A stretch of 64,000 nt of DNA from Capsicum annuum (Eukaryota > Streptophyta > Magnoliopsida > Solanales > Solanaceae): assembly GCF_002878395.1 (NCBI RefSeq), contig NW_025857693.1, positions 163,509 to 227,508 on the forward strand. The letters run 5' to 3'. The notes under the pieces were generated by a model that saw only the letters and a program-made list of their open reading frames with translations, was not told the DNA's origin and searched no databases. The position numbers and the translations under genes were made by a program. Of this stretch, positions 23,134 to 35,060 are shown piece after piece; the stretch's first letter is position 1, and each line of letters starts with the position of its first letter.

Positions 23134-24531
23134 ATGGTGTTAATTAGGTCACGCGAGGTCAGAGATATAGAACCTTCTTCTAGAGGGCAAGATTTGAGTT
23201 ATAGATGGATTCAAGAGAGTGGATAGGCCTATGGATCAACCTTATCTAGGAGTAGTGCTAAGGGACTCTCCCCTAGCCTTAGGTTGAGCATGTTGGAGTA
23301 CAGGTTCAGTCTCAGTTTCTCTGTTCCAGTATTAAAGGGATTGTTGGTGAGGTTGTTGAACCAATAGAGGGTTCTTCTCTGGTTATATTGGGTGTTCCTC
23401 CAGTTTTGAGTATGGATCCTCCAGTTTCACCTACTTCTTATTTGGGTACTCCTCTGACATCGAGTACTATTCATCCATCAGCATCGGCATCTAAGTATCT
23501 TAAATTAGGATTAGGAGCTTAGTATTTATCTATGTTACCTCCTCAGATGGGATCTCAACATGCCAGATTCACTATGCCTCTTTTTGCTATAAGTATTGTT
23601 ATGTCTTAAAAAGATCAGAAGAGGCTCAAGAGATTTACTTGTTTGGGTCCGCCTAGATTTAGTGGTGTTGTGGACGATGATGCTTATGAGTTCTTGATTA
23701 ACTGTCAAGAGAAGTTGCACAATTTGGGCTTACTCAAGTCCTTGGGATTGCCTCTACTACTTATCAGTTAAGAGATACTGCTAGAGATTGGTGGAGGTTA
23801 TTTGTTGGTTGTAGGCCTCTTGAATCTCCTGAGATGATGTGGGATCAGTTTGTTGATACCATTTTAGAGATATTTGCACCTTACAATCTTAGGGATCGAA
23901 TATGAGATAAGTTTGATCACTTGAAGCAGGGTTGCATAACTATAGCTGAGTATGAGGCACATTTCCATGCCATGTACAGATATTCTTATTCTAGTATCAC
24001 CACTGATTCTGAGAAGATTTTGACATTTGTAAAGGGTTTGGATGTTTCCCTTTAGTTAGCTATATCTCAGATGGTTTTTTTTTGGAGCATTCTGTCAGAG
24101 TATATTGGAATATACTAAGATAAACGAGGTCATTCTGAGATCATCCTAGGGAGGCATGAGCAAGGTGCATTGTTTTGGTGAATTTAGAGGTCAAGATCCT
24201 CGTGGTAGATATTTTAGAGGTTCTTTCGAATATCGGGGTAGGCCAGTGCATGCAGCCTTGCAGAGTTCGAGTGGAGGACCTTCTAATTTAGTAGTTCAGG
24301 GTGGCTGATCGGTCCCAGTGGTACGTTCTTCTATTAAGACAGTTTGTAGGACTTGTTATGTGTGTCATGAGGTTGGCCATTTGTCTAAGGACTATCCCTA
24401 CTGTGTGATCAAATATACTTTTATTTTAGCTATGAGAGGTAGGGATACTACTAGAGGTGCGAGAAACAGAGATAGTGAAGACCATAGGGGTGGTCATGCG
24501 TCTACTCCGCCAGTTGGTGGTCATGGCCAAT
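23134..24531 (+). pseudogene. Outer Gypsy gag, broken; zinc knuckle mutated
   Basis: The ATG at 23134 follows the leader. The capsid domain is clear at 23641-24080: GPPRFSGVVDDDAYEFLINC, then RDTARDWWRLF, FAPYNLRDRI, and AEYEAHFHAMYRYS, with stops between blocks. The zinc knuckle at 24354-24395 reads C-YV-C-HEVG-H-LSKD-Y, so its last cysteine is now tyrosine. After the knuckle a glycine/arginine-rich linker GGHGQCY is interrupted by the inner element. The rest of the linker (LIPSRPETGASDVRI) resumes at 33862 in frame across one copy of the target duplication. Confidence 0.8.
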
Positions 24532-24536
24532 GTTAT
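24532..24536. repeat. Target site duplication of the inner element, left copy (GTTAT)
   Basis: GTTAT precedes the LTR terminus TGCAACACC. An identical GTTAT follows the far LTR at 33857-33861. Confidence 0.85.
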
Positions 24537-26698
24537 TGCAACACCCTAGATTCTTGGTCCTTAAAAATTTCTAAAATTTTATTCGCATTACCCAGACTAC
24601 GACTCCTCTTACAAGTCGTAGGGAGTCTTGGCAAGTCATTGGACCAAAATTATAGTCTGAGGAGTGTGTATTGCTAAGTTTCTATTTCTGAGTACGAGTG
24701 GCTCCCAAAGCGTCGTATGGACTCATTATGAGTCATGATGTCCAACCATAGTCAAATCAGTATGCATTCCAAGTGTAGATGTCCTGTTGATGACTAGGAC
24801 CCTACGAGTCATAGGGTCCCCTAGCAAGTCGTATGATGTAAGTCATACAGGCAACAGTATATGTTCCTAATGATACTGTCTTGGCTATGACTCATGGTTC
24901 TAAGTTGTAATGTGTCATTATGAGTCATAGTATGGCCCATAGTCACTAGCGATAATTTTCTAGCTTTAGGGTTGAGTGCACTTTAGACTATTCCTTTCTT
25001 ACACAATTAAAATTCCATATCCATAATGCAGGCAAGGAGGTTATTTTTAATTCGTAATTTAATCAAAATACACTCTCTTCTCTCTAAATTCTCTCGAGCA
25101 AGATACTTAGAGTTTCCAAGAATTTCATCAATTTGAGCTCTCAAGGGAAAATTCCCTCCATAACTCTTGATATTTTTGACATGTTACTCTTCCCCAATTG
25201 TTACTTTATGAAAATCATGTATCTTAATGGTTTAATTAGATGGTTTTGAATATGGTCTTTGATATGGTTGGGGGTTTAGATATGGTTGATTCTTAAAATG
25301 TTTTCCCATGATTTATTATGCATTTTTTATGCTTTATTGGGGGATTTGAATTTATGGGGTGCATGGAAATAGTGAATAAACTAAGGGGTCATGGTTTCCC
25401 CAAAATTTGGTATTTAAAATTGGAATTGGTTTTGAATAATGGTGTCCCCTCAACCCTTTTGTGTTATTGGCTTTGGGTTGTGAAATTGCCTTTTGGTTGA
25501 CTTACTCACCTATGATATTGCAATGCATTAAAGATTAAACAATGAACATAAATTTTGAAAGCCTTGTTGTCTATGATATGATTTAATGAACAAAGGGGGT
25601 CGAGGCATTACCCAAAGTCAATGTGATTGTTATGGCATAGAGATAAGCTTGCAAGTGCAAGGGTATGACGATGCTCATGGTGTGCCTTAATGGTTGGTTC
25701 ATTGGTTAATAAATGGGTTATGTGAAACTTGCTTTAAATTCTGCTTAATGGGGGTTATGTAGCAAAACCGTGAAGGTGTGGATCATGGATGACTTGTACT
25801 GGAAACTCATGTTTGCTAACATAAGGTTTGGTCTTGATTGACCTGTATGCATAGTTCACACTATTGATATATTTGTATCTTGGATTGACGTGGGTTTAGG
25901 GAATTTTGTAGTTTTCCTTGATACCTTTAGCTCATGCGGCTAACACACACTGGGGCCCTTTCAGCAGGGGAGATGAACCTATATAGCCCATGGGTGCCGG
26001 TTTATAATGGTTAAGCTACATAGTCAAGGATAAATTTTTTCTTCATGCTAAGCCTCGTTCCCTTTCCTGAAATGACATGTTTTTATGTATATATGATTAT
26101 GTGCATTGGCTTGAGTAGTTTTAAAAATGTGGTCCATGGCATTATCTTATTCCCTACTCCTGAGTTACATGCTAGTGCTCAACCCACTAACTAACTCCAA
26201 ACATTGTATCCCCGTGCGATGCAGGCATCGAAGATATCTCTACTTTTTCTACACAGTGTTTGGTGGGTCGATCCTTGGTGGTGAAATGGTGAGCTTTCAT
26301 TCTCCAAAATACTTGGTTATTTCATCAGTTTTTTTTCAAAGACTAGAATTGAAGAGTTCATATTAATATTTTTATTTTCATTATCAAAGTCATGGGCATA
26401 TCCCGACACTTTATTAATTTTGGTTTTGTTAGAAGGTTTTGTTGATTACTGTGGACTTAGGTGATATTGGTTGGTTATTTTTTTGGTCGGTTACCGGTTA
26501 TTGATTATAGACATGGCTTAAATTCTTTGAACTTATCTTAAATTCTTTGAGCTTATCTTATGCTATCTTATTTTATGTTCAAAATTCATCCATTGTTAGG
26601 GGTAGTGTGTTCTGTTTGGCTAGGTGCAAGGGGTGGTCTCCATTCCTTGTTGGATTTGAGATACCCAACATGGCTAGGCCCAGGTTTGGGTCATGGTA
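24537..26698 (+). mobile_element. 5' LTR of the inner Gypsy element
   Basis: It begins TGCAACACCC and ends GGTCATGGTA, where an original TGACA end has mutated. It carries 'cagactacgactcctcttacaagtcgtagg' and several related ACGAGTCGTA/TACGACTCGT words in its first 400 bp. It aligns with 31756-33856 and 1511-3625. Confidence 0.85.
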
Positions 26699-26702
26699 AA
26701 TT

Positions 26703-26720
26703 TGGTATCAAAGACTAAGT
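26703..26720 (+). other. Primer-binding site of the inner element (tRNA-iMet type)
   Basis: TGGTATCAAAGACTAAGT follows the LTR end by four bases. It matches TGGTATCAGAGCC except for a G-to-A change and a diverged 3' part. Confidence 0.65.
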
Positions 26721-26909
26721 TTGGAGCCATTGGGTTTCCACAAACCCATGTCAAGTGCAGTCTCTTTTAAAGGTGTGTAGCACTCTACACTTATAAGGGA
26801 GAGAGTACGATATATTTAGGAATATTTCCCTTTCTTCTTATTCTATTTTGGGCTATACAATCTAAGATCTTGAAATCTTCTCTAATTCTCATATGTTTGC
26901 TTTTCAGAT

Positions 26910-28230
26910 CATGCCTCCCAGAAGATCTGATATTTGTGGAAACTTTTTTTCCTACTTGTGGATAATGTGGAAGGGGTTTGTCCTACTCAAGGAGTTTAGA
27001 CCCGATCTAGGGTTGCTGCTTTTGATTGCCCTAGTAGATTTTAACCAATCCCCACTAATCCTTCTCTCATTGGTAACACTCCTGCTTGGTCACCTCCAAG
27101 AAATATTACCAATGCTATGTTCTAATAATCCATTCATCTATTGACCCAGTTGGTGACATCTCAATCATGTCAGTCAGGTCCTGTTTGTGCTACCTGAGTT
27201 CTTTTGAGGCCACTAGAGTTGGCTAGTTTATGAGGCTGAAATCTCTGATCTTACTGGTTTTAAGGTTAAGGAAGATCCTGAAGGGTTCATAGATGAGATG
27301 GAGAATATTCTCCATATGATACATGCTTCTGACTCTAAAGGTGTAGAATTCATTGCATACTCGCTGAAGGATGTGGTGTATTAGTGGTATGAGGAGTGGG
27401 ATCATTTAGAGGAGATGATGAGTAATTGGCTTTATTAGAGGATTTCTCAGATGTTTTTCTTGATCGCTTCTTTTCTTAGGATTTTAGAGAGGTGAAGGCT
27501 AGGGACTTTCTGAATTTAAAGCTAGGTAAGAAGTCTATGAAGGAGTACGTCTTAAAGTTTCACCAGTTGTCCCATTATGCTCTGGAGATTGTATCTTGTA
27601 TGAGGGCAAAGATGGAAAAGTTGGTTTAGGATTGTCTCAAGACGTGGTGTTTGAGGGTAAGGTAACCTTATTGAATGTGACATAGATATCTCTAGGCTTG
27701 TGGTGGATATGAAACTAGTAGAGGATGAAAACAAGAAGTATATAGAGGTAAGTAAAAGGTAGAGTAAGAAGTTTTGATATTCATATCAGGGTTGAGGTCA
27801 ACAACATAGTGGTAGAGATGGTGAGAAATGGTCTAAGAAGAAGTAGGGAAATTTTGGTTCCTATTCTATGGATAATTCTCCATATTCTAAGCCATCCAGT
27901 GATCACCATTTTTAGAGCAATAGAGGATTTAAGGTATAAGGTGCCCAAGCTCATGCCAATAGGGCTCAGTCGCCTCCATCTTATCCCCATTATCATTTCT
28001 GTAGTCAGGTGCATCATGGACTTTGTGATAAGGGGAAGAATAAGTATTTCAAATGTGGTCAGCCTGGCCACATTCAGAGGAACTGTCCTTCAAGTGATGT
28101 TGCTATGGGCTCTAATAAGGTCCTGATTGTTGCTTTTTTAGCTCCTACACCAAAGGGTGCTACTTCTAGTTCCGACACTGGTCGGAACTGTCTATATGCT
28201 CTTGCCACTTTTTAGGATTCTGAGGCTTCT
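26910..28230 (+). pseudogene. Inner Gypsy gag, broken; zinc knuckle lacks one cysteine
   Basis: ATG at 26911 opens MPPRRSD, the same start as at 3840. Capsid-like blocks appear at about 27260-27660: DPEGFIDEMENILHM, then DVVYWWYEEW with a stop in place of one tryptophan, and LGKKSMKEYVLKFHQLS. The zinc knuckle at about 28045-28086 (Y-FK-C-GQPG-H-IQRN-C) has lost its first cysteine. The frame 28009-28215 runs into a serine/threonine-rich linker before protease. Several stops and shifts break the rest. Confidence 0.75.
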
Positions 28231-29073
28231 CCTGATGTTGTTACTGGTATGTTAAAACTTTTCTCGCATGACGTATGTTGTCTGTTTGATCCTGAGTCAA
28301 CTTTCTCTTAGGTAACATCGTATGCGGCTATTTACTTTGGTTTTGATCCTGAGTGTATTTCAAATACCTTTTTTATGTCTACCCCGATGGGTGACTCTAT
28401 TATGGCTAGAAGAGTATATAAGGGTTGTGTGGTATCTATCTGTGGTAGGTATACCTTGGTGGATCCAATAGAGTTGGACATGTTAGACTTTGATGTGATT
28501 TTGGAGATTGACTGGTTGCACTTGTGTTATACTTCTCTTGATTGTCGAACCCAAAGGGTCAGTTTTCAATTCCCAAATGAGTTGGTGATTGAATGGGAAG
28601 GTAGCTCCTTACTACCTAAGGGAAGGTTCATTTCTTATCTTAGATCTATGAAATTGATTTCCAAGGGGTGTCTCTACCATCTAGAGCATGTTAAAGATTC
28701 AAGATCCAAAAGTCCTTTGTTGCAATCAGTCCCTGTGATTTGTAAGTTTCCCAAGGTATTTTCTGATGATCTTCCCGATGTTTCTCCCGATAGGGAAATT
28801 GATTTTAGAATTGATCTTCTATCAGACACTTATCCTATTTCTATTTCACCTTACAGAATAACTCTGCTTGAGTTGAAAGAAATTAAGAAGCAGTTGAAAG
28901 ATCTTCTAGATAAGGGTTTTATCCTCCTTAGTATTTCTCCTTGGGGTGCTCCAGTTCTCTTCATAAGTATGAAGGATGAGTCCCTTTGGATGTGTCTAGA
29001 TTACCGCCAATTGAATAGGGTGACCGTGAAGAATAAGTACCCTCTTTCGAGGATTGATGACCTCTTTGACTAG
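28231..29073 (+). pseudogene. Inner Gypsy protease, linker and RT fingers
   Basis: The longest open stretch in the window (28375-29073, 232 codons) covers the C-terminal half of the aspartic protease ([14 protein letters not shown]), the linker ([23 protein letters not shown]) and the start of reverse transcriptase up to [23 protein letters not shown]. The protease active site just upstream (about 28287) reads FDPESTFS, with glutamate where glycine is required, and a stop follows. So the protease is dead even where the frame is open. Confidence 0.8.
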
Positions 29074-29640
29074 CATTAGGGTGTTAAGTTCTTTTCCAAG
29101 ATTGATCTTCAGTCGGGTTACCATCAATTGAAGATTAGGGATGTGGATATCCTAAGACTGCCTTCCGAACTCGGTATAGTCATTTTGAGTTTTTGGTGTC
29201 CTTTGGTTTAACAAAGGCCCCGACGGTATTGATGGATCTTAACTAGGTATTTTTTCAGTTTTTGTATTTGTTCATAATTGTATTTATTGATGATATTTTA
29301 GTATATTCAAAGAGAGGCGAATCATGACGATCATTTTTGCATAGTGTTGCAGACCCTTAAAGATTAGTGATTATATGCAAAGTTCTCAAAGTGTGAGTTC
29401 AAGTTGAATGATGTAACCTATTTGGGTTATGTTATTTTTAGTGAAGGGATCATTGTAGATCTATAGAAAGTTACAGTGGTTAAGAAATGGCCTAGACCCA
29501 TGACTCCAGTAAATATTTGAAACTTCTTGAGTTTAGCTAGTTATTTTAGAAGGTTTATGGAAAGTTTCACTTCTATTACTGCCCTATTGACTTAGTTGAC
29601 TTAGAAGAAGGTGAAATATATGGTCTGATGCTTGTAAGGA
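29074..29640 (+). pseudogene. Inner Gypsy reverse transcriptase palm and thumb, broken
   Basis: It continues from the previous frame through a stop: [20 protein letters not shown], with the first catalytic aspartate in the KIDL block. A shift follows, then [19 protein letters not shown] and [11 protein letters not shown] (about 29280-29311) with the two catalytic aspartates intact. The thumb/connection block contains stops (RP-MTPVNI-NFLSLASYFRRF). Confidence 0.75.
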
Positions 29641-29653
29641 TAGTTTTGAGAAG

Positions 29654-30223
29654 TTGAAATATAAGTTAATTTCGGCTTTGGTTTTTACCCTACTTGAGGG
29701 TACCGATGGTTTTGTTATCTATTATGATGCATCCCCTATTAGACTGGGTTGTATATTGATGCAGCACGACAAGGTGCTTTCATATGCTTCTAGGCAGTTG
29801 AAGGTTAATGAGAAGAACTACCTGACTCATTATTTGGAGTTGTTGGCTATAGTCTTTACCTTGAAGATTTGGCGTCACTATCTGTATGGAGTTCATGTTG
29901 ACATCTTCTCAAACCATAAGAGTTTGAAATATGTGTTCACCCAGAAGGAGTTGAATCTCAGTCATAGGAGATGTCTTGAGTTGATCAAGGAATACGATAT
30001 GAGTCTTCACTACCATCTAGGTAAAGCTAATGTGGTTATTGATGCTCTTAGCAGGTTGTCAGTGGGAAGCTTATTTCATGTGGATCTGGAGAAGCGAGAG
30101 TTCATAAAGGATATTCACCATCTGGCGAATCTCAGAGTTCATCTCTTAGAATCTAAGAATGGTGGTGTGATTATGCAAGAGGTGGCGACGTCATCTCTTG
30201 GTGATGGGGTGAAGGAGAAATAG
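29654..30223 (+). pseudogene. Inner Gypsy RNase H domain, open but catalytically altered
   Basis: This 189-codon open frame covers a full RNase H: FVIYYDASPIRLGCILMQ, SYASRQLKVNEKNY, LELLAIVFTLKIWRHYLYG, then KANVVIDALSRL. The first aspartate (YYDAS), the glutamate (LELLAIV) and the last aspartate (VIDALSR) are present. The aspartate of the conserved TDHKSL block is asparagine (FSNHKSL), which should reduce or abolish activity. The frame runs on into the integrase linker before its stop at 30223. Confidence 0.8.
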
Positions 30224-31624
30224 GTTTTAGATCATATCTTGATGTGGATCAGGGATGATGTGGGTCATTAGAAGGTGATGTCCTCTGAGATTTATTATGA
30301 TAGCATCTTGTGGTACCAAGCTAGGTTTTGTGTTCCTAATGTTGATGGGATACATGAGAGAATCTTGGTTGAGGCTCATGAGTTGAAGTACACTATTCAT
30401 CCTAGTTCAACGAAGATGTACCATAATTTGGGAGAAATTTATTAGTGGAATAACCTAGAGAGGGATGTGGCAAATTTTATGGATAAGTGCATGTTTGTCA
30501 ACAAGTGAATGTGGAATACTTGATACCCGGTAGGTTGTCTCAAGAAATCGAGTTGTCTATGTGGAAATGGGAAGTAATTAATATGAATTTCATTACTGGT
30601 CTTCCATGGTCTGGCCATCAGTTTGATTCTATTTGGGTCATCGTGGATTGGATGACTAAGTTCGCTCACTTTTTACCAGTGAGGACTAATTATTCGATGG
30701 AGAATTACACCTAGATTTTTATTAAGGAGATCGTAAAGTTACATGGTGCTCTAGTTTCCATCATATCTGATCAAGGTACTCAGTTCTTATCGAGCTTTAG
30801 GCATTTCTTTCAGAGAGATTTGGGAACTAAGGTAAACCTTAGCATAATTTCCAACCTCAGACGGATGGACAAGCGAAAAGGATAATACAGACTTTGAAGA
30901 ATATGCTAAGGTTTTAGTGGTAATTGTGTAGATTATTTTCCCCTCGTGGAGTTTGCATATAGTAATAGCTATCACTCTAGTATTGGGATATCTCTATTTG
31001 AGGCTTTGTATATAGGAGATGTAGGCCTCCTATCGGTCAGTTTGAGGTTGGTAAAAATGAGTTATATGGTCCTAACTTAGTTTACCAAGCTATGGAGAAG
31101 GTAAAGGTGATTCGGGATAGGCTTAAAACCTCCAAAAGTCATCAGAAGTCCTATGCGGATATAAGGCAAAGGAACTTGGTGTTTGACGTGGACGATTTTG
31201 TGTTCTTGAAGGTATCTCTGATGAAGAGAGTGGTGCAGTTTCGAAAGAAGGGGAAGCGTAATTCTCATTGTGTTAGTCTATATCATATTCTGAGATGAGT
31301 AGGCAATGTGGCTTACGAGTTAGAGTTTTCTGCTAGTTTGGGTTCTATTCATCCAGTCTTCCATGTATGGATGTTGAGGAAATGCATGGGTGATCTTTCC
31401 TTGGTTGTTTCTTCAGATAGTGTGGGCATCTCAGATACCTTATCCTAGAGAAAGTCCCAATTGAGATTTTAGATCGGCAAGTCCATCTATTGCAAGCAAA
31501 GGACATGGTTTTTATAAAGGTTCTATGAAGGAACCAAAGGCGTGAAGAAGCTACTTGGGAAGCTGAGGAGGACATGAAGTCCAAGTACTCATTCTCGTTT
31601 CTTGCTTCGAATACTCGTGCGTGA
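30224..31624 (+). pseudogene. Inner Gypsy integrase and chromodomain-like tail, broken
   Basis: Zinc-binding N-terminus remnants lie at about 30370-30500 (VEAHELKYTIHPSSTKMYHNL...DKCMF). The core lies in 30487-30714 (MNFITGLPWSGHQFDSIWVIVDWMTKFAHFLPV), with the first catalytic aspartate but further stops after. The C-terminal region has DVDDFVFLKVSLMK (31186) and a tail REEATWEAEEDMKSKYSFSF ending in TGA at 31624. That tail resembles the shortened chromodomain end of plant chromoviruses. Integrase would be inactive. Confidence 0.75.
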
Positions 31625-31743
31625 GGTACGTGTATTCCTTACCAACTTTGTTTTCTATCTTTATAAAAGGTAAGTGTGAGTGTACTCTATGTTAAATCGT
31701 ACTAAGAGATACCTTTTCCCATCATTCAAGGACAAATGATCCT

Positions 31744-31755
31744 AAGAGGGGAGTG
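31744..31755 (+). other. Polypurine tract of the inner element
   Basis: AAGAGGGGAGTG directly precedes the 3' LTR start TGCAACACC. It primes plus-strand DNA synthesis in this class of element. Confidence 0.75.
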
Positions 31756-33856
31756 TGCAACACCCCTAATTCTTAGTCCCTAAAAATTTCTGAAATTTTA
31801 TCCTCACTGCCCAGTCTACGGCTCCCCTTACGAGTCGTAGAGAGTCCAGACCCAGATCATAGCTTGACTAATATGTGTGGCTAAGTTTTCTATTCTAAGT
31901 AAAAGTGTATCCCAACAAGTCGTATGGACTCATTACAAGTTGTGTACCTTAACCATAGTCAAACCAGTGTATGCTCTAAGTGTTGATGCCCCAACCTAGC
32001 GAGTCGTATAATGTAAGTTGTAGGTTCAATAGTATATGTGCCTAATGACACTGTCTTGGCTATGAATCATGGTGACGAGTCGTAATGTGTCATTACGATT
32101 CATAGTGTGACCCATAGTCACTAGCAATAACTTTTTAGTTTTTAAGTTGAGGGTGCTTTAGACATTTTCCTTCTTCTTCCATTAAAATCCCATGTCCATA
32201 AAGCACTCAATGAGGTTATTTCTCATTCATAACATAATCAAAACACACTCTCTTCTCTCTAAATTCTCTTAAGTAAGATACTTAGGTTTTCTAAGAAGTT
32301 CATCAATTAGAGATCTCAAAAGAAAATTCCCTCCATAACCCTTGATATTTCAGGCATGTGTTACTCTTCTCGAATTGTTACTTTATGAAAAGCATGTATC
32401 TTAATGGTTTAATTGGATGATTTTGAATTAGGTTTTGATATGGTTGAGGGTTTTGATATGGTTGATTCTTAAATTATTTTTCCATGATTTATAATGCATT
32501 GTTTATGCTTTATTGGTGTTTTTAAACTTATGGAGTGCATGGGAATGGTGAATAAACTAAGGGGTCATGGTTTTCAATATAATTGGTATTTTAAAATTAG
32601 AATTGGTTTTAAATAATGGTGTCCTCTCAACCCTCTTGTGTAAATGGCTTTGGGTTGTGAAATTGCCAATTGGTTGACTTATTCATCTATGATATCGCAT
32701 TGCATTAAAGATTAAACAATGAACATAGATTTTGAAATCCTTGTTGTCTATGATTTGATTTAATAAACAAAAGGGGTCGAGGCATTCCCCCAAGTTAATG
32801 TGATTGTTATGGCATAGGGATAAGATTGTAAATGTAAGGTTATTACAATACCCATGGTGTTTCTTAATGGTTAGTTCATTGGTTAATAAATGGGTTATGT
32901 GAAACTTTCTTTAAATTAGGCTTAGTGAGAGTTATGTAGTAAAGCCGTAAAGGTGTGGGTCTATGATAACTTGTACTGGAAACTCATGTTTACTGACATG
33001 AGGTTTTGTCTTGATGACCTATGTGCATAGTTTACACTATTGATATATTTGTATCTTTGGATTGATATGGGGTTGGGGAACTCTCTGATTTTCCTTGATA
33101 CCTCCAGCTTGTGTAGCTAACACTCACTGGAGCCTTTTCAGCAGCGGAGTTGAACCCATATATCCCATGGTGCCAATTTATGACAGTTAAGATACATAGT
33201 CTAGGATAAAGTTTTTTTTATACTAAGCCTTGTTCACTTTCCCAACATGACATGTTTTTATGTATATATGAATATGTGTATTTGATTAAATGGTTTTGAA
33301 TATATGGTTCATGGTATTATTATATCCCCTACCCCCGAGTTACATGTTAGTGCTCAATCCACTAACCGTCTCTACATGTTGTATCCCTATATGATGCAAG
33401 CACCAGAGCTACCTCTACTTTTTCTGTGTAGTGTTAGGCAGATCAGCTTAATTTATCAGCCATTAATGATGAAGTAGTGAACTTCTATTTTCTGGAAAAT
33501 TTGATCATTTCATCAGTTTCCTTTCATAAATTAGAATAGAAGAGTTCATATTAACATTGTCATTATCATTGTCAGAGTTAGGGCCATGTCTTGACACTTT
33601 ATTGATTTTGGTTTTTTTAGAAGGCTTTGTGGATTACTATGGACTAGAATGATGTTGGTTTGTTATTTTTGGTTGATTATCAGCTATAGACATATCTTAT
33701 ATTCCTTAAGCTTATCTTATGTTATCTTGTTATACATTTAAAATTGATCCAATGATAGGGATATTGTGTGTTGTTTGGCTAGGTGTAGGGGTGATCTCCG
33801 ATCCTTGTTGGACTTGAGATACCTGTCACGACTAGGCCCTGGTTTGGGTCGTGATA
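31756..33856 (+). mobile_element. 3' LTR of the inner Gypsy element
   Basis: It begins TGCAACACCC and ends GGGTCGTGATA, and is followed by the exact target duplication GTTAT. It matches the 5' LTR in order and length, with scattered substitutions and small indels. Confidence 0.85.
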
Positions 33857-33861
33857 GTTAT
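33857..33861. repeat. Target site duplication of the inner element, right copy (GTTAT)
   Basis: Identical to 24532-24536. The next base resumes the outer element's protease linker. Confidence 0.85.
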
Positions 33862-34560
33862 CTTATACCATCTAGGCCTGAGACAGGGGCTTCAGATGTT
33901 AGGATCATAGGTATCATCCCCGTTTGTTTCAAATCTGCATCTGTGTTACTTGATCCTAGATTGTCTTTCTCCAATGTGTCTACATATTTTACTTTAGGTT
34001 TTGATTCTGTTAGTGAGACTCTTTCCATGCCTTTACGTGTATCTACCCCAATAGAAGATTCTTTAGTGGTTGATTGGGTGTACAGATCTTATGTTGTGTC
34101 TTTCTCAAATCGTGAGACTTGGGTAGATTTGCTTGTGTTAGATATGGTTGATTTTGATGTTATTTTGGGTATGGATTGGCTGGGTCCTTATCATGCTTTT
34201 TTAGATTGTTAAACTAAGACCGTGACTTTAGCTTCACCGGATGTGCTAAGGATAACTTGGAAGGGTGTGCTTTATTCGGGTCCTAAGAGGATCATATCAT
34301 ATGTTTAGGGTTGTAGATTGGTTAAAAGGAGTTATTTATCTTACTTGGCTTATATTCGTGATACTAGTATTGCTTCACCTCCTTCTTTGGATTTTATTTA
34401 TGTTGTTTGCGAGTTTATAGAGGTGTTTTCTATAGATTTATATGGTATGCCTCTAAATCGTGATATTGATTTTGCTATTGATATTGAGATAGGCACCAAG
34501 CCCATTTTTATTCCTCCTTATAGGATAGCCCCAGCCGAGATGAAGAAATTGAAGGATTAG
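33862..34560 (+). pseudogene. Outer Gypsy protease and linker, broken
   Basis: The frame from the seam reads LIPSRPETGASDVRIIGIIP, then CFKSASVLLDPRLSFSNVS. The active-site D-P-G has become D-P-R. DFDVILGMDWLGPYHAFLDC marks the protease C-terminus (ending 34209 at a TAA). After two stops the linker DFIYVVCEFIEVFSIDLYGMP and DIDFAIDIEIGTKPIFIPPYRIAPAEM leads toward reverse transcriptase. Confidence 0.8.
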
Positions 34561-35060
34561 TTATAGGAATTGTTGGATAAGGGACTTATCCGACCTAGTG
34601 TATCACCTCGGGTTGCGGCATCTTACTTGTGATAATAAGGATAGGTCTATGAGCTTATGTATTGACTATTGGCAATTGAACAAGGTAACGGTTAGGAATA
34701 AGTATCATCTTCTTTGTATTGATGATTATTTGATCAGCTTCAAGATACTGCAGTGTTTTTGAAGATTGATTTGAGATCCGTTTATCACCAAATGAGGATT
34801 AGAGCTTTAGATATTCTGAAGAGAGCTTTTCGAATTCGATATGGGTATTATGAGTTCTTAGTCATGTCCTTTGGGCTGACCAATGCACTAACCACATTCA
34901 TGGAGTTGATGAATTGGGTATTTTGATCGTATCTCGACTCCTTTATCATCATATTGACATTTTGTTGAGGGTTTTTTAACCATTACAGCTCTGTTGACCA
35001 AGTTAACTTAGAAGAATATTTATTTCTACTGGTCTGATACTTATGAAGAGAGATTTCAAA
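34561..35060 (+). pseudogene. Outer Gypsy reverse transcriptase with deletion of the catalytic box
   Basis: ELLDKGLIRPSVSP, DRSMSLCIDYWQLNKVTVRNKY and a 'LKIDL-S-YHQ' block are visible across frames. The region that should hold F-I-D-D-I-L-V-Y-S (about 34945) reads DSFIIILTF. It is followed almost directly by the connection block GFF-HYSSVDQVNLEEYLFLLV. The catalytic box and the following thumb region are deleted, about 250-350 bp by comparison with the inner element. Confidence 0.7.

Larger units (their letters stand above)
24537..33856 (+). mobile_element. Inner plus-strand Ty3/Gypsy element with perfect TSD
   Basis: This 9.3-kb element has LTRs at 24537-26698 and 31756-33856, a methionine primer site (26703), gag, pol and a polypurine tract (31744-31755). 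It is flanked by exact GTTAT repeats. It was inserted into the gag-protease linker of the outer Gypsy element, whose reading frame can be followed across the insertion. It is the youngest of the three nested insertions in this stack by position. LTR sequence differs visibly between the copies and pol has many stops, so it is still an old, inactive copy. The family is the same as the truncated element at 1511-4300. Confidence 0.9.

Noticed and set aside
24318..24677. 119-codon plus-strand frame running through the outer gag into the inner LTR
   Set aside because: Only the first part (zinc knuckle and linker to 24531) is real gag; the rest is LTR sequence read by chance.
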